DNA of 64,000 nucleotides from Saccharopolyspora phatthalungensis (GTDB lineage Bacteria; Actinomycetota; Actinomycetes; Mycobacteriales; Pseudonocardiaceae): positions 930,001 to 994,000 of the forward strand of contig NZ_JACHIW010000002.1 of assembly GCF_014203395.1 (NCBI RefSeq), read 5' to 3'. The notes under the pieces are model-generated. The model was not told the origin of the DNA. It ran no database searches and saw only the letters and a program-made list of their open reading frames with translations. Of the stretch, positions 27,656 to 38,682 are shown in pieces; position 1 is the first letter of the stretch; every line of letters starts with the position of its first letter. The position numbers were made by a program, and so were the translations under genes.

Positions 27656-27855
27656 CGATCCTCCTTGGAATCACCACCGGAGCATAGTCATCGCAGACAT
27701 TGTCGGGGGATCCGCCGAATGGTGAATGAAAAGCGCGCGGCAACCGATGTTTTCGGCTCTACTCAAGGAAAATTCCTAAAACCTTCGGGAAGCGTGAAAA
27801 CGGTTGCGGCGCTTGGTGATCGCTGTCCAAGCCATCAAGTGGCCCCATTAAGTGG

Positions 27856-27902
27856 CCGCGGTGTGTGGCCGTCGGCGAAAAGCCGACGGCCACACACCGC
27901 GG
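27856..27902 (-). terminator. Perfect 21-bp stem hairpin after the 1218-residue gene
   Basis: CCGCGGTGTGTGGCCGTCGGC at 27856-27876 pairs without mismatch with 27882-27902 around a GAAAA loop. It starts 20 bases beyond the stop of the leftward gene ending at 27922, and is the strongest hairpin noticed in the window. Confidence 0.8.
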
Positions 27903-27921
27903 TTGAGGGTCGGGGCGGCGT

Positions 27922-30900
27922 TCAGCCGACGCTCAGCGCGGTCTCATCGAGCAACCGGCGGATGGGGACCCGGCGCCGGTCACCGACCTCTTTGACGCAG
28001 CGAGCCAGCACGCTCTCCTGACGGTCGGTGTGTCCGAATGGCACCACTTCGAGGTCGGCGACGAGGGCGGACAGTGTTGTCGCGTCCAGGCGGTCGGCAT
28101 AGCGGTGGACCAGGTATTGCTTGGCCCTTCGGTGTGCCTTGGGTGCGGCCAGCAGTTCACGGCCGGTGGCCTCGGCGTTGCGCGCCTCCAGTACCAGGTG
28201 CGGCGTGTGCCGCAGGGCGACTCGCCGCAGCGCGGGGTCGCTCGCGATCCGGTCGCGCAAGTCCCGTCGGCGCAGCACGGTCGCCGCGAGCTCGTCGACT
28301 CCGGGGTGATCCCGCACCGCGGCCAAGGCTTCGACGGGCCACAGCGCGGCGATGGCCACACCGAGGTGCCCCACGCCGAAGTGGTCGACCGCCCAGGTCT
28401 CCGGGTCGGTCTGCACATCCAACTCCCGGCGGAGCCGGAGAAATTCGTCCACCGCCGCGGCCGGGCCGGCGTCCACGGCGGCTAGGACGGCGGCCCGGGT
28501 GCGCGGGTGCAGGCACAGCCCGGTGAAGAACGTGCCGAGCGGCAGGACCTCGACCATCTCGTACTGGTCGGTGTCATCGGTCTCGGCCCGCAGGTCGAAC
28601 AGCGCGCTGAACACCGTGCGCCAGCGCGGATCGGCGAAGGTCAGGTCGGCGATGTCGTCGTTGGGGATGTAGGCGAAGTCGAAGGACGTGTCGAACAGGG
28701 TGCGCAGCCGGACGAGCGCGGCGGTCATCCCGTCGATGCCCAGCCGGCCACCGTCGCCGGGCCTGCGGGCCCGGATACGCAGCGTCCACGTTCCGGCCTG
28801 GCAGGCGCGATCCGCCGCGAACTCCACATCGGGGAACCACTGCGTGAAGCGGCTCAGGATCAACTCGAACGCCGCCAGCCGGGCGAGTTCGTCGTCGGGC
28901 ACACCCGGCTGCTCCGCCCACTCGACCTCGACCACGGCGGGCCGGAACACCAGGCTCGCCTTGTGCACCGAGAGCGGGATCTCGATCTCGAACCCCTCGC
29001 CCCCGAACCGCAGCAGCTTCGGCCCGCCCTGGCAGAATCGATCGGCGAATTCGTGCAGCGCCGCCAGTCGCGATGGCGCGCGATCGACCGGGAACCGGGA
29101 GACCCTGGCCAGCAGCCATTGGTGGAGGGTGTTGTGCAGGTGGTGCGGATTGGGCGGGCGGTAAGTGCCGGCATCGTCGAGGACGACCTGCCAGGGCACG
29201 TGTTCCTCGATCAGGTAATCGGTCGCCGGAGGCTCGGACCGCCAGCAGGCTATCAAACCATTAAAGGCCGCTACCGCGCTGCGCTCGCGGGCATCCAGCT
29301 CGAACCGCTCGGCGAGATCCAGCCACGCGGACAGGCCGTCGAGGTAGATGCGGTGGCGGACCGGGTCCGGGTCGTCGACCAGAGTCAACAGCACCGCCTT
29401 GGCCGCGGCGTCGTAGACCTCGACGAGGTCGCAGCGCACCAAGTCGAGCACGGGCTGGAGCTCTGGTTTTCCCCGTCCGATGGCGATTACCGCGTCGTAG
29501 GCGCGGTTGAGCGTCTGCCCTGCGGCGGCCACGCTGGACAACGTGGCGCGAGCCGAGAACTGGTGCATGGCGGTACGGAGCGCGTCGTAGGCAGCCGCCA
29601 GCTCGGGATCGTCGACGGTCGCCAGCGCCAGGTCCACCGTCTCGGCCGGGGCCAGCGAGGACCGCAGTACCAGCCCGCACACCGGTCTCGGATCGGCGGG
29701 TAGCGATCGGACGAACCGCTCGATGATCGCGTCGCGCTCCTGGTCTTCGTAGACGGCCAGGTCGTCGGCCAGTCGTGCCAGGTGCGCGACCGCCGACAGC
29801 ACCTCGACCGGCGCGGCGAGCGCGGCTTGCGCCACCACGCCCAAGACGGATCCGGTCACCGGCCCCGCCTCTGCCTCGACCAACGCGAGCGCGATCCGCA
29901 AGTCGGGCTCGGTCAGCAGAGACGCGACGGCATCGGGCGCGGCAGCCGCTATGCGTGGCAGCACTCTCGCCGGGTCGAGCCCACCGCGGGCCGCCAGGAC
30001 CGCGCGGGCGTAGGGCATCGCGTGGGCGGGCAGGACGACGGCGAGCGCATGCTCGTCCGCCCCCTTGGCCACGAGTTCCTCGGCGAGCCGGGCAGTGAAC
30101 GCGGGCGAGGTGACTCCACTGGCGTCGCGCACATAGCCCGCACCAGGAAGCGTGCTGCGGCGAAGGATTCCGGCCAGTGCCAACGGCGGAAGTCCGGGCA
30201 GCGCACGAAGCCCGGCGACGCCCGGAAGGTCCGATTCGTCCACCGGATGCCCGTTAGCGGTGCTGCGGACATCGGCGCGCTCGATGAGCAGCCGGGCACC
30301 AGCGGGCACCGTCAGCACCTCGCGGATTTCGGTCCGCACCCGGTCGGCCGCCGCGGCGGGGGCGCCATCGCCGAAGTAGCAGGTCTGGGTCCACGGGTCG
30401 ACGAAGGTGAAGCCCGCCGCGGTGGGGATGTCGGCGAGGCGGGTGCGCAGGACGGCCACCTCGCACTGGCGGAACATCAACCCCGCGTGCTCCTCGGCGC
30501 TACCACGCTCGACGAAGACGTACCGCACCCGCTCGCGCTCGTCCGGACCCAGTGCGAGGTAGGCAGACCACGCGTCGTCCACCGTGACGGCGGACAGGAA
30601 ATCGCCCGGCACGACCGCCGAAGGCGAGACCACGACCTCTACCGGCAATGGGTCGGCGCGCCGCCACTGCGCGCGGCTGTCCTCGGTCAGGACTTCCACC
30701 CGCTGACGTGGCTCGAACCCGGGCGCGGGCCTGGCCTGCACGGTCCACATTCGATCGACCGTGACCCGTCGCAGCAGATCCCCCTCCCACAGCGGCAGGA
30801 CGGCGCCGTCCGAATCCTGCGTGAGCAGCACGACACTGTTGCCCGTGCCGACCACCTTCTGCGCTCCTCCGAAGCCGAAGCCGAGCGCGAGTCGGCCGGC

Positions 30901-31578
30901 GACCGAGCCGTTGGCCAGGCGCGTGAGCGAAGTACCCGAGACCAGGCCCGCATCCGTCCGCAGGACCCATTCAACATCCATAGTGGACATTCCAAGCCGC
31001 CGGTGCAGCAGCCGAATCCACCGAACGATCTCCGCCACGTCCCGGGATGCGAGCAGCGGGCTCTCACCCGGGTCGGCGCTGCCTTCGGCGGTGACCAGCG
31101 GCTGGACGAACGCGGCGATCGGATGCGGCCGGCATGCCGGGTCGATCAACCGCTGCTGCGCCAGCGCCGCGGGCGAGTAGCCGCTGAACACCACGGCCGC
31201 GACGGCATCCGCCAGCAGGTCCGGGTCCTGGCAGACCAGGCTGCTGTACCCACCCGCGTTGACGTTGGTGTCGGTGTCTTCGTCGCCGGAACTGCGGACG
31301 ATCCACGGCGCGGGCCCGCATTCGGCCGCTACTTGCGCCGCAAGGTCGGGTTCACGCTGACGCAAGTCCTTTGCATATTCCCGCACGAGATCGGCGTGTT
31401 CCCGTTCCTCACTCTCCCGCGCGAACCGCCGCGCCGGGTCCGGGCTCACCGGAAAGACCGGCAGTGCGATGGCACCGATCTCGGTGTCTGAGGCAATTGC
31501 GAGCAGACGTGCGCACTTGACTCCGTAGGCCGATTCCCACTCCGCCCCAAGGTTCACTTCTGGCCTTCTCCCAGTCAT
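27922..31578 (-). CDS. 1218-residue protein with N-terminal PEP/pyruvate-binding (PPDK_N-like) domain
   Basis: The first about 290 residues resemble the ATP-binding domain of PEP synthase, pyruvate phosphate dikinase and rifampicin phosphotransferase: WIVRSSGDEDTDTNVNAGG at 92-110, DVEWVL at 201-206 and the closing VQARPAP at 280-286. The remaining about 900 residues are Ala/Leu/Arg-rich with no family I recognise, and I see no swivelling phospho-His domain (no GGxTSHxA-type motif) and no PEP-binding barrel. It may therefore bind or hydrolyse ATP, but the usual phosphotransfer relay is missing. It is divergent from the aminoglycoside operon across 365 bases and ends at a strong terminator. 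A role in regulation, resistance or something unrelated is open. Homologues would normally be about 800-900 residues. Confidence 0.7.
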   Translation of the reverse strand: MTGRRPEVNLGAEWESAYGVKCARLLAIASDTEIGAIALPVFPVSPDPARRFARESEEREHADLVREYAKDLRQREPDLAAQVAAECGPAPWIVRSSGDEDTDTNVNAGGYSSLVCQDPDLLADAVAAVVFSGYSPAALAQQRLIDPACRPHPIAAFVQPLVTAEGSADPGESPLLASRDVAEIVRWIRLLHRRLGMSTMDVEWVLRTDAGLVSGTSLTRLANGSVAGRLALGFGFGGAQKVVGTGNSVVLLTQDSDGAVLPLWEGDLLRRVTVDRMWTVQARPAPGFEPRQRVEVLTEDSRAQWRRADPLPVEVVVSPSAVVPGDFLSAVTVDDAWSAYLALGPDERERVRYVFVERGSAEEHAGLMFRQCEVAVLRTRLADIPTAAGFTFVDPWTQTCYFGDGAPAAAADRVRTEIREVLTVPAGARLLIERADVRSTANGHPVDESDLPGVAGLRALPGLPPLALAGILRRSTLPGAGYVRDASGVTSPAFTARLAEELVAKGADEHALAVVLPAHAMPYARAVLAARGGLDPARVLPRIAAAAPDAVASLLTEPDLRIALALVEAEAGPVTGSVLGVVAQAALAAPVEVLSAVAHLARLADDLAVYEDQERDAIIERFVRSLPADPRPVCGLVLRSSLAPAETVDLALATVDDPELAAAYDALRTAMHQFSARATLSSVAAAGQTLNRAYDAVIAIGRGKPELQPVLDLVRCDLVEVYDAAAKAVLLTLVDDPDPVRHRIYLDGLSAWLDLAERFELDARERSAVAAFNGLIACWRSEPPATDYLIEEHVPWQVVLDDAGTYRPPNPHHLHNTLHQWLLARVSRFPVDRAPSRLAALHEFADRFCQGGPKLLRFGGEGFEIEIPLSVHKASLVFRPAVVEVEWAEQPGVPDDELARLAAFELILSRFTQWFPDVEFAADRACQAGTWTLRIRARRPGDGGRLGIDGMTAALVRLRTLFDTSFDFAYIPNDDIADLTFADPRWRTVFSALFDLRAETDDTDQYEMVEVLPLGTFFTGLCLHPRTRAAVLAAVDAGPAAAVDEFLRLRRELDVQTDPETWAVDHFGVGHLGVAIAALWPVEALAAVRDHPGVDELAATVLRRRDLRDRIASDPALRRVALRHTPHLVLEARNAEATGRELLAAPKAHRRAKQYLVHRYADRLDATTLSALVADLEVVPFGHTDRQESVLARCVKEVGDRRRVPIRRLLDETALSVG

Positions 31579-31943
31579 CTCTTCGGCTACATAGCACGCA
31601 TAGGTGCCCTGGGCGCGCGGCTTCCGTGCAGGCGACGCGCGGCGCGGGCAGCGCCATCATGCCCCATCCGAAGCTCCGGATGCACTGGTCCACTCGTCCG
31701 GTCGAAAGACCGCCACTTCACCGGAAAGTTGATCAACTCCCTGGTCGCCGATCGCATACCCACGGCCCGCGAACCGCTTTTCCTTTCCACTTCAACAAAA
31801 ACCCTCGGTGAGTTTCACTCGATCGGTAGCTTCTGCGTGATCGGCAACGATCACTAAGGTACAACGAACACATCGATACTATTGACAATTACTAAACATC
31901 TTCGCATTCCAGCTGTGAACCAAGGCCAAAGACTGGGGGTCTG
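31579..31943. promoter_or_regulatory. Divergent control region at the left edge of the aminoglycoside operon
   Basis: 365 bases with no gene. Toward the right side a perfect TTGACA (31882-31887) lies in an AT-richer patch (31855-31920), an obvious -35 candidate for the dehydrogenase gene; no good -10 sits 17 bases on, and TACTAT at about 31877 is an alternative -10. CTGGGGG just before the GTG at 31944 is the ribosome site. Confidence 0.45.
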
Positions 31944-32966
31944 GTGAAAGCAATCGTCTTCGAGGCTCCGGAGCACGCCCGCCTGACGACCAAGGACATC
32001 CCCTGCCCCGGGGCGGGAGAGGCGCTGATCCGCGTTGCCTACAACTCGTTGTGCGGCAGCGATCTGTCGTTCTACCGCGGCGTGTGGCACGGCTTCACCT
32101 ATCCCGTCGTGCCCGGCCACGAGTGGAGCGGCACCGTCGTCGATGTCGCCGACTCCGGCCACGCCGACCTGATCGGTGCCCGGGTGGTCGGCGACCTGAC
32201 CGTGCCGTGCGGTGCCTGTCCGCCCTGCGCGCGCAGCAGCCCATCGCTGTGCGCCAACCTGCAGGAGTTGGGGTTCACTCGGGACGGGGGCTGCGCGGAA
32301 TACCTCACCATCCCAGCCGGAAATCTGCACCGGCTGCCGGACTCGGTGTCACTGCGTGCGGGGTGCCAGGTGGAACCCCTGGCGGTCGCGCTGCATGCCG
32401 CGGCCACGATCAACATTTGCCCCGGCGACCGGGTGGCCGTACTGGGAGCGGGCGGGATCGGCCTGCTGCTGGGGGAAGTGGCCAGATATCTGGGCGCGAC
32501 GGTCACGCTCGCGTCGGACCCGGTGCCGGAGCGCCGCGCCGTCGCGAAGGAAATGGGCGCCATCGCCGTCGCGGACGGATCGGCGGGCTCGCTGGCTGCC
32601 CTGGTACGTAAGCGCCCGGAGCTGGAGCCCGACGTGGTGCTGGAGGCTTCCGGTTACCCCGTCGCGGTGCAGGAAGCGATGGAGATCGCCCGGCCCACCG
32701 GCCGAGTCGGTCTGGTCGGCTACCGCATCGAGGAGACCAGTCCGATGACCCCCTGCCACGCCGTGCTGAAGGGCCTCACCTTACGCGGACTCATGGGCCC
32801 CGGCGGCCGGTTCGCCGAGGCGATCGACGTGATCGCCCTGGGAGCCGTGCGCGTCGAACCGTTGCTCAGTCACGAGTTCGGCCTCGATGACTTCGACTCC
32901 GCGCTCGACGTCGCGCTGCGCCGGGCGGATGCGAACACGCGCTCGGTGTTCAACATCGGCGACTGA
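31944..32966 (+). CDS. Zinc-type alcohol dehydrogenase; probable 2-deoxy-scyllo-inosamine dehydrogenase (Neo5/NeoA-like)
   Basis: 340 residues of the medium-chain dehydrogenase family. Catalytic zinc region: [12 protein letters not shown] and [10 protein letters not shown]; structural zinc cysteines: [18 protein letters not shown](P) loop: [14 protein letters not shown]. In 2-deoxystreptamine pathways that lack the radical-SAM enzyme BtrN, this enzyme oxidises 2-deoxy-scyllo-inosamine to the amino-ketone so that a second amino group can be added. The context (next two genes are the aminotransferase and the DOI synthase) supports that assignment strongly. GTG start at 31944, the first gene of the rightward aminoglycoside operon. 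The TTGACA at 31882 may drive it. Confidence 0.88.
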   Translation: MKAIVFEAPEHARLTTKDIPCPGAGEALIRVAYNSLCGSDLSFYRGVWHGFTYPVVPGHEWSGTVVDVADSGHADLIGARVVGDLTVPCGACPPCARSSPSLCANLQELGFTRDGGCAEYLTIPAGNLHRLPDSVSLRAGCQVEPLAVALHAAATINICPGDRVAVLGAGGIGLLLGEVARYLGATVTLASDPVPERRAVAKEMGAIAVADGSAGSLAALVRKRPELEPDVVLEASGYPVAVQEAMEIARPTGRVGLVGYRIEETSPMTPCHAVLKGLTLRGLMGPGGRFAEAIDVIALGAVRVEPLLSHEFGLDDFDSALDVALRRADANTRSVFNIGD

Positions 32967-32994
32967 AACAGGCACCTTCGACACTCCACTATAG

Positions 32995-34377
<1,383 letters not shown>

Positions 34378-34415
34378 GACACCGCTTCGCCACCCAGACC
34401 TCGACAGGGGAAACA

Positions 34416-35561
34416 ATGCAAGTCACCACCATCTCGCTAGGCGATGTCGATTACCCGTTCCGGCTCGGCACCGACTGCATGGACCGGATCATCGAGCACA
34501 TCGCCGCGCTGCTGCCCAGCCGCGTGCTGCTGATGGCCGACACCACCGTCACCGAACTGTACGGGCACGACCTGGCCGCGCGGCTCGACCGGGCGGCGGC
34601 ACCCACCCATCTGCTCACCCACCCGTGCGGGGAGGCGGGAAAGAACCTGACCACGCTGACCGCGCTCGCCGAGCAGGCGCTGCGGTACGGGCTCGACCGG
34701 CGCAGCGTGGTGGTCGCGCTGGGCGGCGGCGTCACCGGCAACATGGCCGGCCTGCTGGCCGCGCTGATGTTCCGGGGACTGCGGCTGGTGCAGGTTCCCA
34801 CCACGGTCGTGGCGATGCTCGACTCGGTGCTCTCGCTCAAACAGACGGTCAACGCGGGGGTGGGCAAGAACCTCATCGGCACCTTCTACGCGCCGGTGGA
34901 GGTCCTCGCCGACACCGCGCTGCTGCGCACCCTGCCCGCCAGGGAAGTCCGCTCCGGCGCGGCCGAGGTGGTCAAGAACGCCCTCGCCATCCGCCCGGCG
35001 ATGATCGACTACCTGGCCGACAACCTGCGCCCCGACGGTCGCTATCCCGACGAGGTCATGGCTTGGCTGATCGGGGAGAGCATCGCCGCCAAGGCCCAGG
35101 TGACCGTGGCGGACAAGTTCGAGCGCGGCACCGGGCTCGTGCTGGAGTACGGGCACACCATCGGGCATGCAATCGAGCACGCCGCCGCCGGGACCGTCGC
35201 CCACGGCGCGGGTGTGGCGCTGGGAATGCTCGCCGCCGCCGGGATATCGCGCGATCTGGGAGGCGCGGGCGATGACCTGGTGGATCTGCATCACGATCTG
35301 ATCGGCCGCATCGGCGTGCCGACGACGATCACGTCCGATGTGGACATTGCGAACGTGAAGCGCTGGCTCCGGTTCGACAACAAGCGCGGCTACCTCTCCT
35401 TGGCCGCGGACACGTGCGCCATGGTGCTGCTGTCCGCCCCCGGCAAGCCACTGTGGACGGAGGGCCACCCGCTGACCGAGGTCCCCGTGGGTCTCGCCGA
35501 CGCGGCGGTGGACGGCATCGCCTCCCGGACCGCGACGCCGGCCTCGGCGGCTGGAGTCTAA
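34416..35561 (+). CDS. neoC: 2-deoxy-scyllo-inosose synthase
   Basis: 381 residues, family length. It is a dehydroquinate-synthase-fold cyclase that turns glucose 6-phosphate into 2-deoxy-scyllo-inosose with bound NAD+ and a metal. Matches to BtrC/Neo[66 protein letters not shown] (metal His residues), [11 protein letters not shown] and [12 protein letters not shown]. The DNKRGY and SLKQTVN patterns separate it from dehydroquinate synthase and from sedoheptulose-phosphate cyclases. ATG at 34416 after AGGGGAAAC; the frame also opens at a GTG overlapping the previous stop. This is the committed enzyme for 2-deoxystreptamine and the firmest marker of the cluster. Confidence 0.95.
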   Translation: MQVTTISLGDVDYPFRLGTDCMDRIIEHIAALLPSRVLLMADTTVTELYGHDLAARLDRAAAPTHLLTHPCGEAGKNLTTLTALAEQALRYGLDRRSVVVALGGGVTGNMAGLLAALMFRGLRLVQVPTTVVAMLDSVLSLKQTVNAGVGKNLIGTFYAPVEVLADTALLRTLPAREVRSGAAEVVKNALAIRPAMIDYLADNLRPDGRYPDEVMAWLIGESIAAKAQVTVADKFERGTGLVLEYGHTIGHAIEHAAAGTVAHGAGVALGMLAAAGISRDLGGAGDDLVDLHHDLIGRIGVPTTITSDVDIANVKRWLRFDNKRGYLSLAADTCAMVLLSAPGKPLWTEGHPLTEVPVGLADAAVDGIASRTATPASAAGV

Positions 35562-35566
35562 TCCCG

Positions 35567-36829
35567 ATGCGCGTGCTCCGGCTGACCCCGTTCTTCCACC
35601 ACGACTGCGTCGACAGCTGGCCCGCCGAGTTCGACTCGGTGGGCGGCATGCAGGTGCAGATCCTACGGCTGTCGCGGGCACTGGCGGAGCGCGGCGTGCG
35701 CCAGCAGGTCCTCACCGTCGGTTTTCCCGGGTTGCCCCGGGTCCGGGAGGACCGCCCCGGGCTCACCGTGCGGATCACCCGGGCGCCGCTGCCGCGGATC
35801 CGTTCCGAGCTGACCGGGCTGGTCGGGCTCAACCAGGCGTGGTTGGCCGCCGCCCTGGCCGAGTGCGTGCGATTGCGCCGAACCTGGCGGCCCGACCTGA
35901 TCCAGGTGCACGCCGACGGGCAGCTGTGGGCCTTGCTGGCCGGGCCGCTGGCTTCTCGTGTCCTCGGCGTGCCGTACTCCGTCGCGCTGCATTGCTCGCG
36001 TCTTGCGGTCTACCAACCGATGTCGGCGATGGACCGGTGGCAGCACGGCATCATCCGGGAGGTCGAGCGGCGGACGCTGCGCGGCGCGGCCGGAGTGTGC
36101 ACGCTGACCGAGCGCACCGCGGACCTGGTCGCCAGCCGTTCCGGCCTCGCCCGCGACTGGCTGGACGTGGTGCCCGACGCCGTGGACCTCGCCGAGGCGA
36201 CGCCGGATCCACTTGCGGCGGCGGCCTTCCGCGCCAGGACGAGTGCGGGCTCCTCTGGCAGGGTGGTGGCGTTCGTCGGTCGCATCGCGCACGAGAAGGG
36301 CTGGTCGGACTTCGTGCGCGTGGCCACGATGATCGACGCTTCGTCGACCGCCGACGCCCGGGTGGTGTTCGCGGTCGTGGGCGACGGGCCGCAGCGGGAC
36401 CGCATGCGTCGCATGGTCGCCGACCACGGCTTGTCCGAGCGGTTCATCTTCACCGGTTTCCTGCCCAACCAGAAAATTCCGGCGGTCATGGCGGCGGCCG
36501 ACGTGGTGGTCATGCCGTCGCGGCACGAGGAACTGGGCGGTAGCGCCATCGAAGCCATGCTCGCGGGCACCCCGGTCGCCTGCTACGCCGTTGGCGGCCT
36601 GTGCGACACCGTCGGCCGAGTGACCCCGGACCTCGCGGTGCCCAACGGTGACGTCGCGGCGCTGGCGCAGGCCGTCGGCCGAGTCTTCTCCGACACCGAT
36701 GCCGTGCGCGCCGAGGTGCGCGCGGGACGGCCGTGGTTGGCGGAGTCCTTCGGCCTGCGAGGCAGCGTCGAGCGCGCACTGGAGCACTACGAACGCGTGC
36801 TAGGTGGCTGGTGTCGAACGGGGTTTTGA
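35567..36829 (+). CDS. 2-deoxystreptamine (N-acetyl)glucosaminyltransferase, KanM1/NeoM-like, 3' end altered by an IS
   Basis: 420 residues, GT4 glycosyltransferase. It agrees extensively with KanM1/BtrM/NeoM from memory: [80 protein letters not shown] and [16 protein letters not shown]. It adds the first sugar (N-acetylglucosamine or glucose) to C4 of 2-deoxystreptamine. Starts six bases after the synthase stop. An insertion sequence begins at 36804; the last codons now read GGWCRTGF, borrowed from it. Joining the flanks at one CTAG copy restores an ending GREKSDA whose stop overlaps the ATG of the next gene. The catalytic core is untouched, so activity is probably kept. Confidence 0.92.
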   Translation: MRVLRLTPFFHHDCVDSWPAEFDSVGGMQVQILRLSRALAERGVRQQVLTVGFPGLPRVREDRPGLTVRITRAPLPRIRSELTGLVGLNQAWLAAALAECVRLRRTWRPDLIQVHADGQLWALLAGPLASRVLGVPYSVALHCSRLAVYQPMSAMDRWQHGIIREVERRTLRGAAGVCTLTERTADLVASRSGLARDWLDVVPDAVDLAEATPDPLAAAAFRARTSAGSSGRVVAFVGRIAHEKGWSDFVRVATMIDASSTADARVVFAVVGDGPQRDRMRRMVADHGLSERFIFTGFLPNQKIPAVMAAADVVVMPSRHEELGGSAIEAMLAGTPVACYAVGGLCDTVGRVTPDLAVPNGDVAALAQAVGRVFSDTDAVRAEVRAGRPWLAESFGLRGSVERALEHYERVLGGWCRTGF

Positions 36830-36974
36830 GGTGTTTGCTCTGGTCTTAGCGTGGCGGGCGGTGGGTGTGATTGCCGATCGTTTTCGAGTGTGGTCGGTGG
36901 GTTTGTGTGTCGCGTGTGCCGGTTATCGGTGGGGAGGACGTGTGGTGTTGGTGATGGGCTGGGCGTTGGTCTGG

Positions 36975-38594
36975 TCAGGCGGTCGTCACGGCCCATCCGC
37001 CTGCCTTGCGGGTTATCCCGAGCACGCCCAGTCGAGCGAGGTTGACCGCGGCGGCCAGCAGCGAGAAATCAGCGGCCACTTTCCGCAGTCCTCGGACACG
37101 GGCCCGTCGTCCGCCGTGGCGGTGGCGCATCAGGTGGCCGATCTTGCGTTCGACTTTGGGCCTGGTGGCGCGGTAGTCAGCCTTCCAGGCGGGGTCGGTC
37201 TGGCGGGCACGACCGGCGGCCAGTGCGGCTTCGTGGGGGCTGATGGTGATGGTGCGGCCGGTCTTGGCGGTGGTGCACTGTGCGGCCAGCGGGCAGGTGG
37301 CGCACACGACGCCGAAGTTGGCCGCCCCAGCGTGACGCTCACGGGCGCGAATGGGTGCGGTATGCCCGGCCGGGCAGGTCACGGTCTGCTGCTCAAGGTC
37401 GATATCGAAACGGTCCTTGGGAAAATGGCCTTTCACCGCAGCCGGCGGTTGCACCTTGAGCCCATTGTGGATCCCATTCTCGTCCAGCCTTTCCAGCAAT
37501 TCCCCCGCCCCATAGGCCGCATCCCCATATACCGCGGCCTGACCCTCATCCCCGGCTTCGGCTTCGGCTTCGGCTTCGGCTTCGGCTTCGGCTTCGGAGG
37601 GCAGGATGTCGGACAGGAGGGTCTCGGCGGTCTCGGCGTCGCCGCTGTTGCCGGGGGTGACTTCGGTGGCGGTGACGATCTCACTGTCGGGGTCGATGGC
37701 GAGATGTCCTTTGTAGCCGTCGAAACCGCGGGCCTGCGTTTTGTGGCCATGGCGGGTTTCGGGATCGACGGTGGAGATGACCCGGTCCGGGGCGACCCGG
37801 CGGGCGATCCGGAACACCCCGTCGCTGTCTTCGGTCAGGTCCTGGCCCAGCACCGTGGCCAGCAGGCGCGCGGCCTCATCCACGCACTTGGTCCACTTCT
37901 GGCCTTCCATCAGGGTCAGCATCGCGAACCCGTCCCGGGCCCGGGAGTCGATCAACGCCTCCCGGGCGGCCTGGTCGTCCCAGTCGATCAGGGGTTTGCC
38001 CGCTCCGGCGTAGTCATCTCCGGAGGTGAGCACCGCCCGCAACCGGGCGGCCAGTCCGGCCTCAGCGGTGGCCAGCAGACCACGGATCGCCGAGCGGATC
38101 AGGGTGATGGTGTCCATCGTCGCGACCGCGTCATACAACGGGGTCGAGTCCAGCACCCTCCTGCACCCGACCAGACCCGCCTGACGCGCGACATCCAGCA
38201 CCGTCTCGAAGATCCGGTCCGGCCGAGCCGAGCGGGCCAACCGGGCCCGCATGTCCACCAGCACGGTGTGCACGAACCCCGGATAGTCGAAATCCAGGCC
38301 ACCGGCGGCGTACTTCCAGCGCGTGTCAAATGCGAACCGCTCCACCGCCTCCCGATCCGACAGGCCCTCGACACGCTGCAACACCATCACCACCGCCACG
38401 ATCATCGGCGGCACCGACCGGCGACCCACATCGGTGAACAGATCCGCGAACATCTCATCCGGGAACAGACTGAAGCACTCCCGATGCAACACCCCATAAA
38501 TCGAACCCGCCGCGACCCGGCCCTCACAGTAATCCACCGTCGATCGCAGCAGATCACCCTGCCGCGGCGCGCGTCCCAACGTCACCCCCGACAT
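36975..38594 (-). CDS. IS1182-family transposase
   Basis: 539 residues, intact. The N-terminal domain (HRECFSLFPDEMFADLF, VMVLQRVEGLSDREAVERF) is the DUF772-like part. The DDE core shows VLDSTPLYDAV, HGHKTQARGFDGYKGHLAID and VYGDAAYGAGELL, followed by a zinc-like cluster CATCPLAAQC and the C-terminal KIGHLMRHRHGGRRARVRG. A run of alternating Glu-Ala residues in the middle comes from a hexanucleotide repeat. It cuts and moves its own element. It is transcribed against the aminoglycoside operon. Confidence 0.9.
   Translation of the reverse strand: MSGVTLGRAPRQGDLLRSTVDYCEGRVAAGSIYGVLHRECFSLFPDEMFADLFTDVGRRSVPPMIVAVVMVLQRVEGLSDREAVERFAFDTRWKYAAGGLDFDYPGFVHTVLVDMRARLARSARPDRIFETVLDVARQAGLVGCRRVLDSTPLYDAVATMDTITLIRSAIRGLLATAEAGLAARLRAVLTSGDDYAGAGKPLIDWDDQAAREALIDSRARDGFAMLTLMEGQKWTKCVDEAARLLATVLGQDLTEDSDGVFRIARRVAPDRVISTVDPETRHGHKTQARGFDGYKGHLAIDPDSEIVTATEVTPGNSGDAETAETLLSDILPSEAEAEAEAEAEAEAGDEGQAAVYGDAAYGAGELLERLDENGIHNGLKVQPPAAVKGHFPKDRFDIDLEQQTVTCPAGHTAPIRARERHAGAANFGVVCATCPLAAQCTTAKTGRTITISPHEAALAAGRARQTDPAWKADYRATRPKVERKIGHLMRHRHGGRRARVRGLRKVAADFSLLAAAVNLARLGVLGITRKAGGWAVTTA
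37554..37595. repeat. Seven tandem GGCTTC hexamers inside the transposase gene
   Basis: The plus-strand unit GGCTTC is repeated seven times without change and codes for alternating Glu-Ala on the minus strand. Six-base units keep the frame, so copy number can vary without destroying the transposase. It would be a useful length marker between element copies. Confidence 0.85.
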
Positions 38595-38682
38595 CCTGCC
38601 AAACGATCACCCCGACGGAACACCGACACACCCCGATCCTTAGCAACCCAAAACACCAGCCACCTAGGCCGGGAGAAGTCCG

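Larger units (their letters stand above)
36804..38663. mobile_element. IS1182-type insertion sequence, flanked by CTAG
   Basis: About 1.86 kb. Left end GTGGCTGGTGT (36804-36814) and right end ACACCAGCCAC (38653-38663) are perfect 11-bp inverted repeats, continuing imperfectly. CTAG lies immediately outside on both sides (36800-36803 and 38664-38667) and is best read as a palindromic 4-bp target duplication, as known for some IS1182-group elements. It carries one transposase gene, antisense to the surrounding operon. Open frame and intact ends suggest a recent insertion. Confidence 0.88.

Noticed and set aside
29782..31491. Rightward 569-codon frame opposite the 1218-residue gene
   Set aside because: Antisense shadow; no domains, while the leftward frame has a PEP/pyruvate-binding domain and a terminator.
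34437..35681. Leftward 414-codon frame opposite the DOI synthase
   Set aside because: The plus strand is an unmistakable 2-deoxy-scyllo-inosose synthase.
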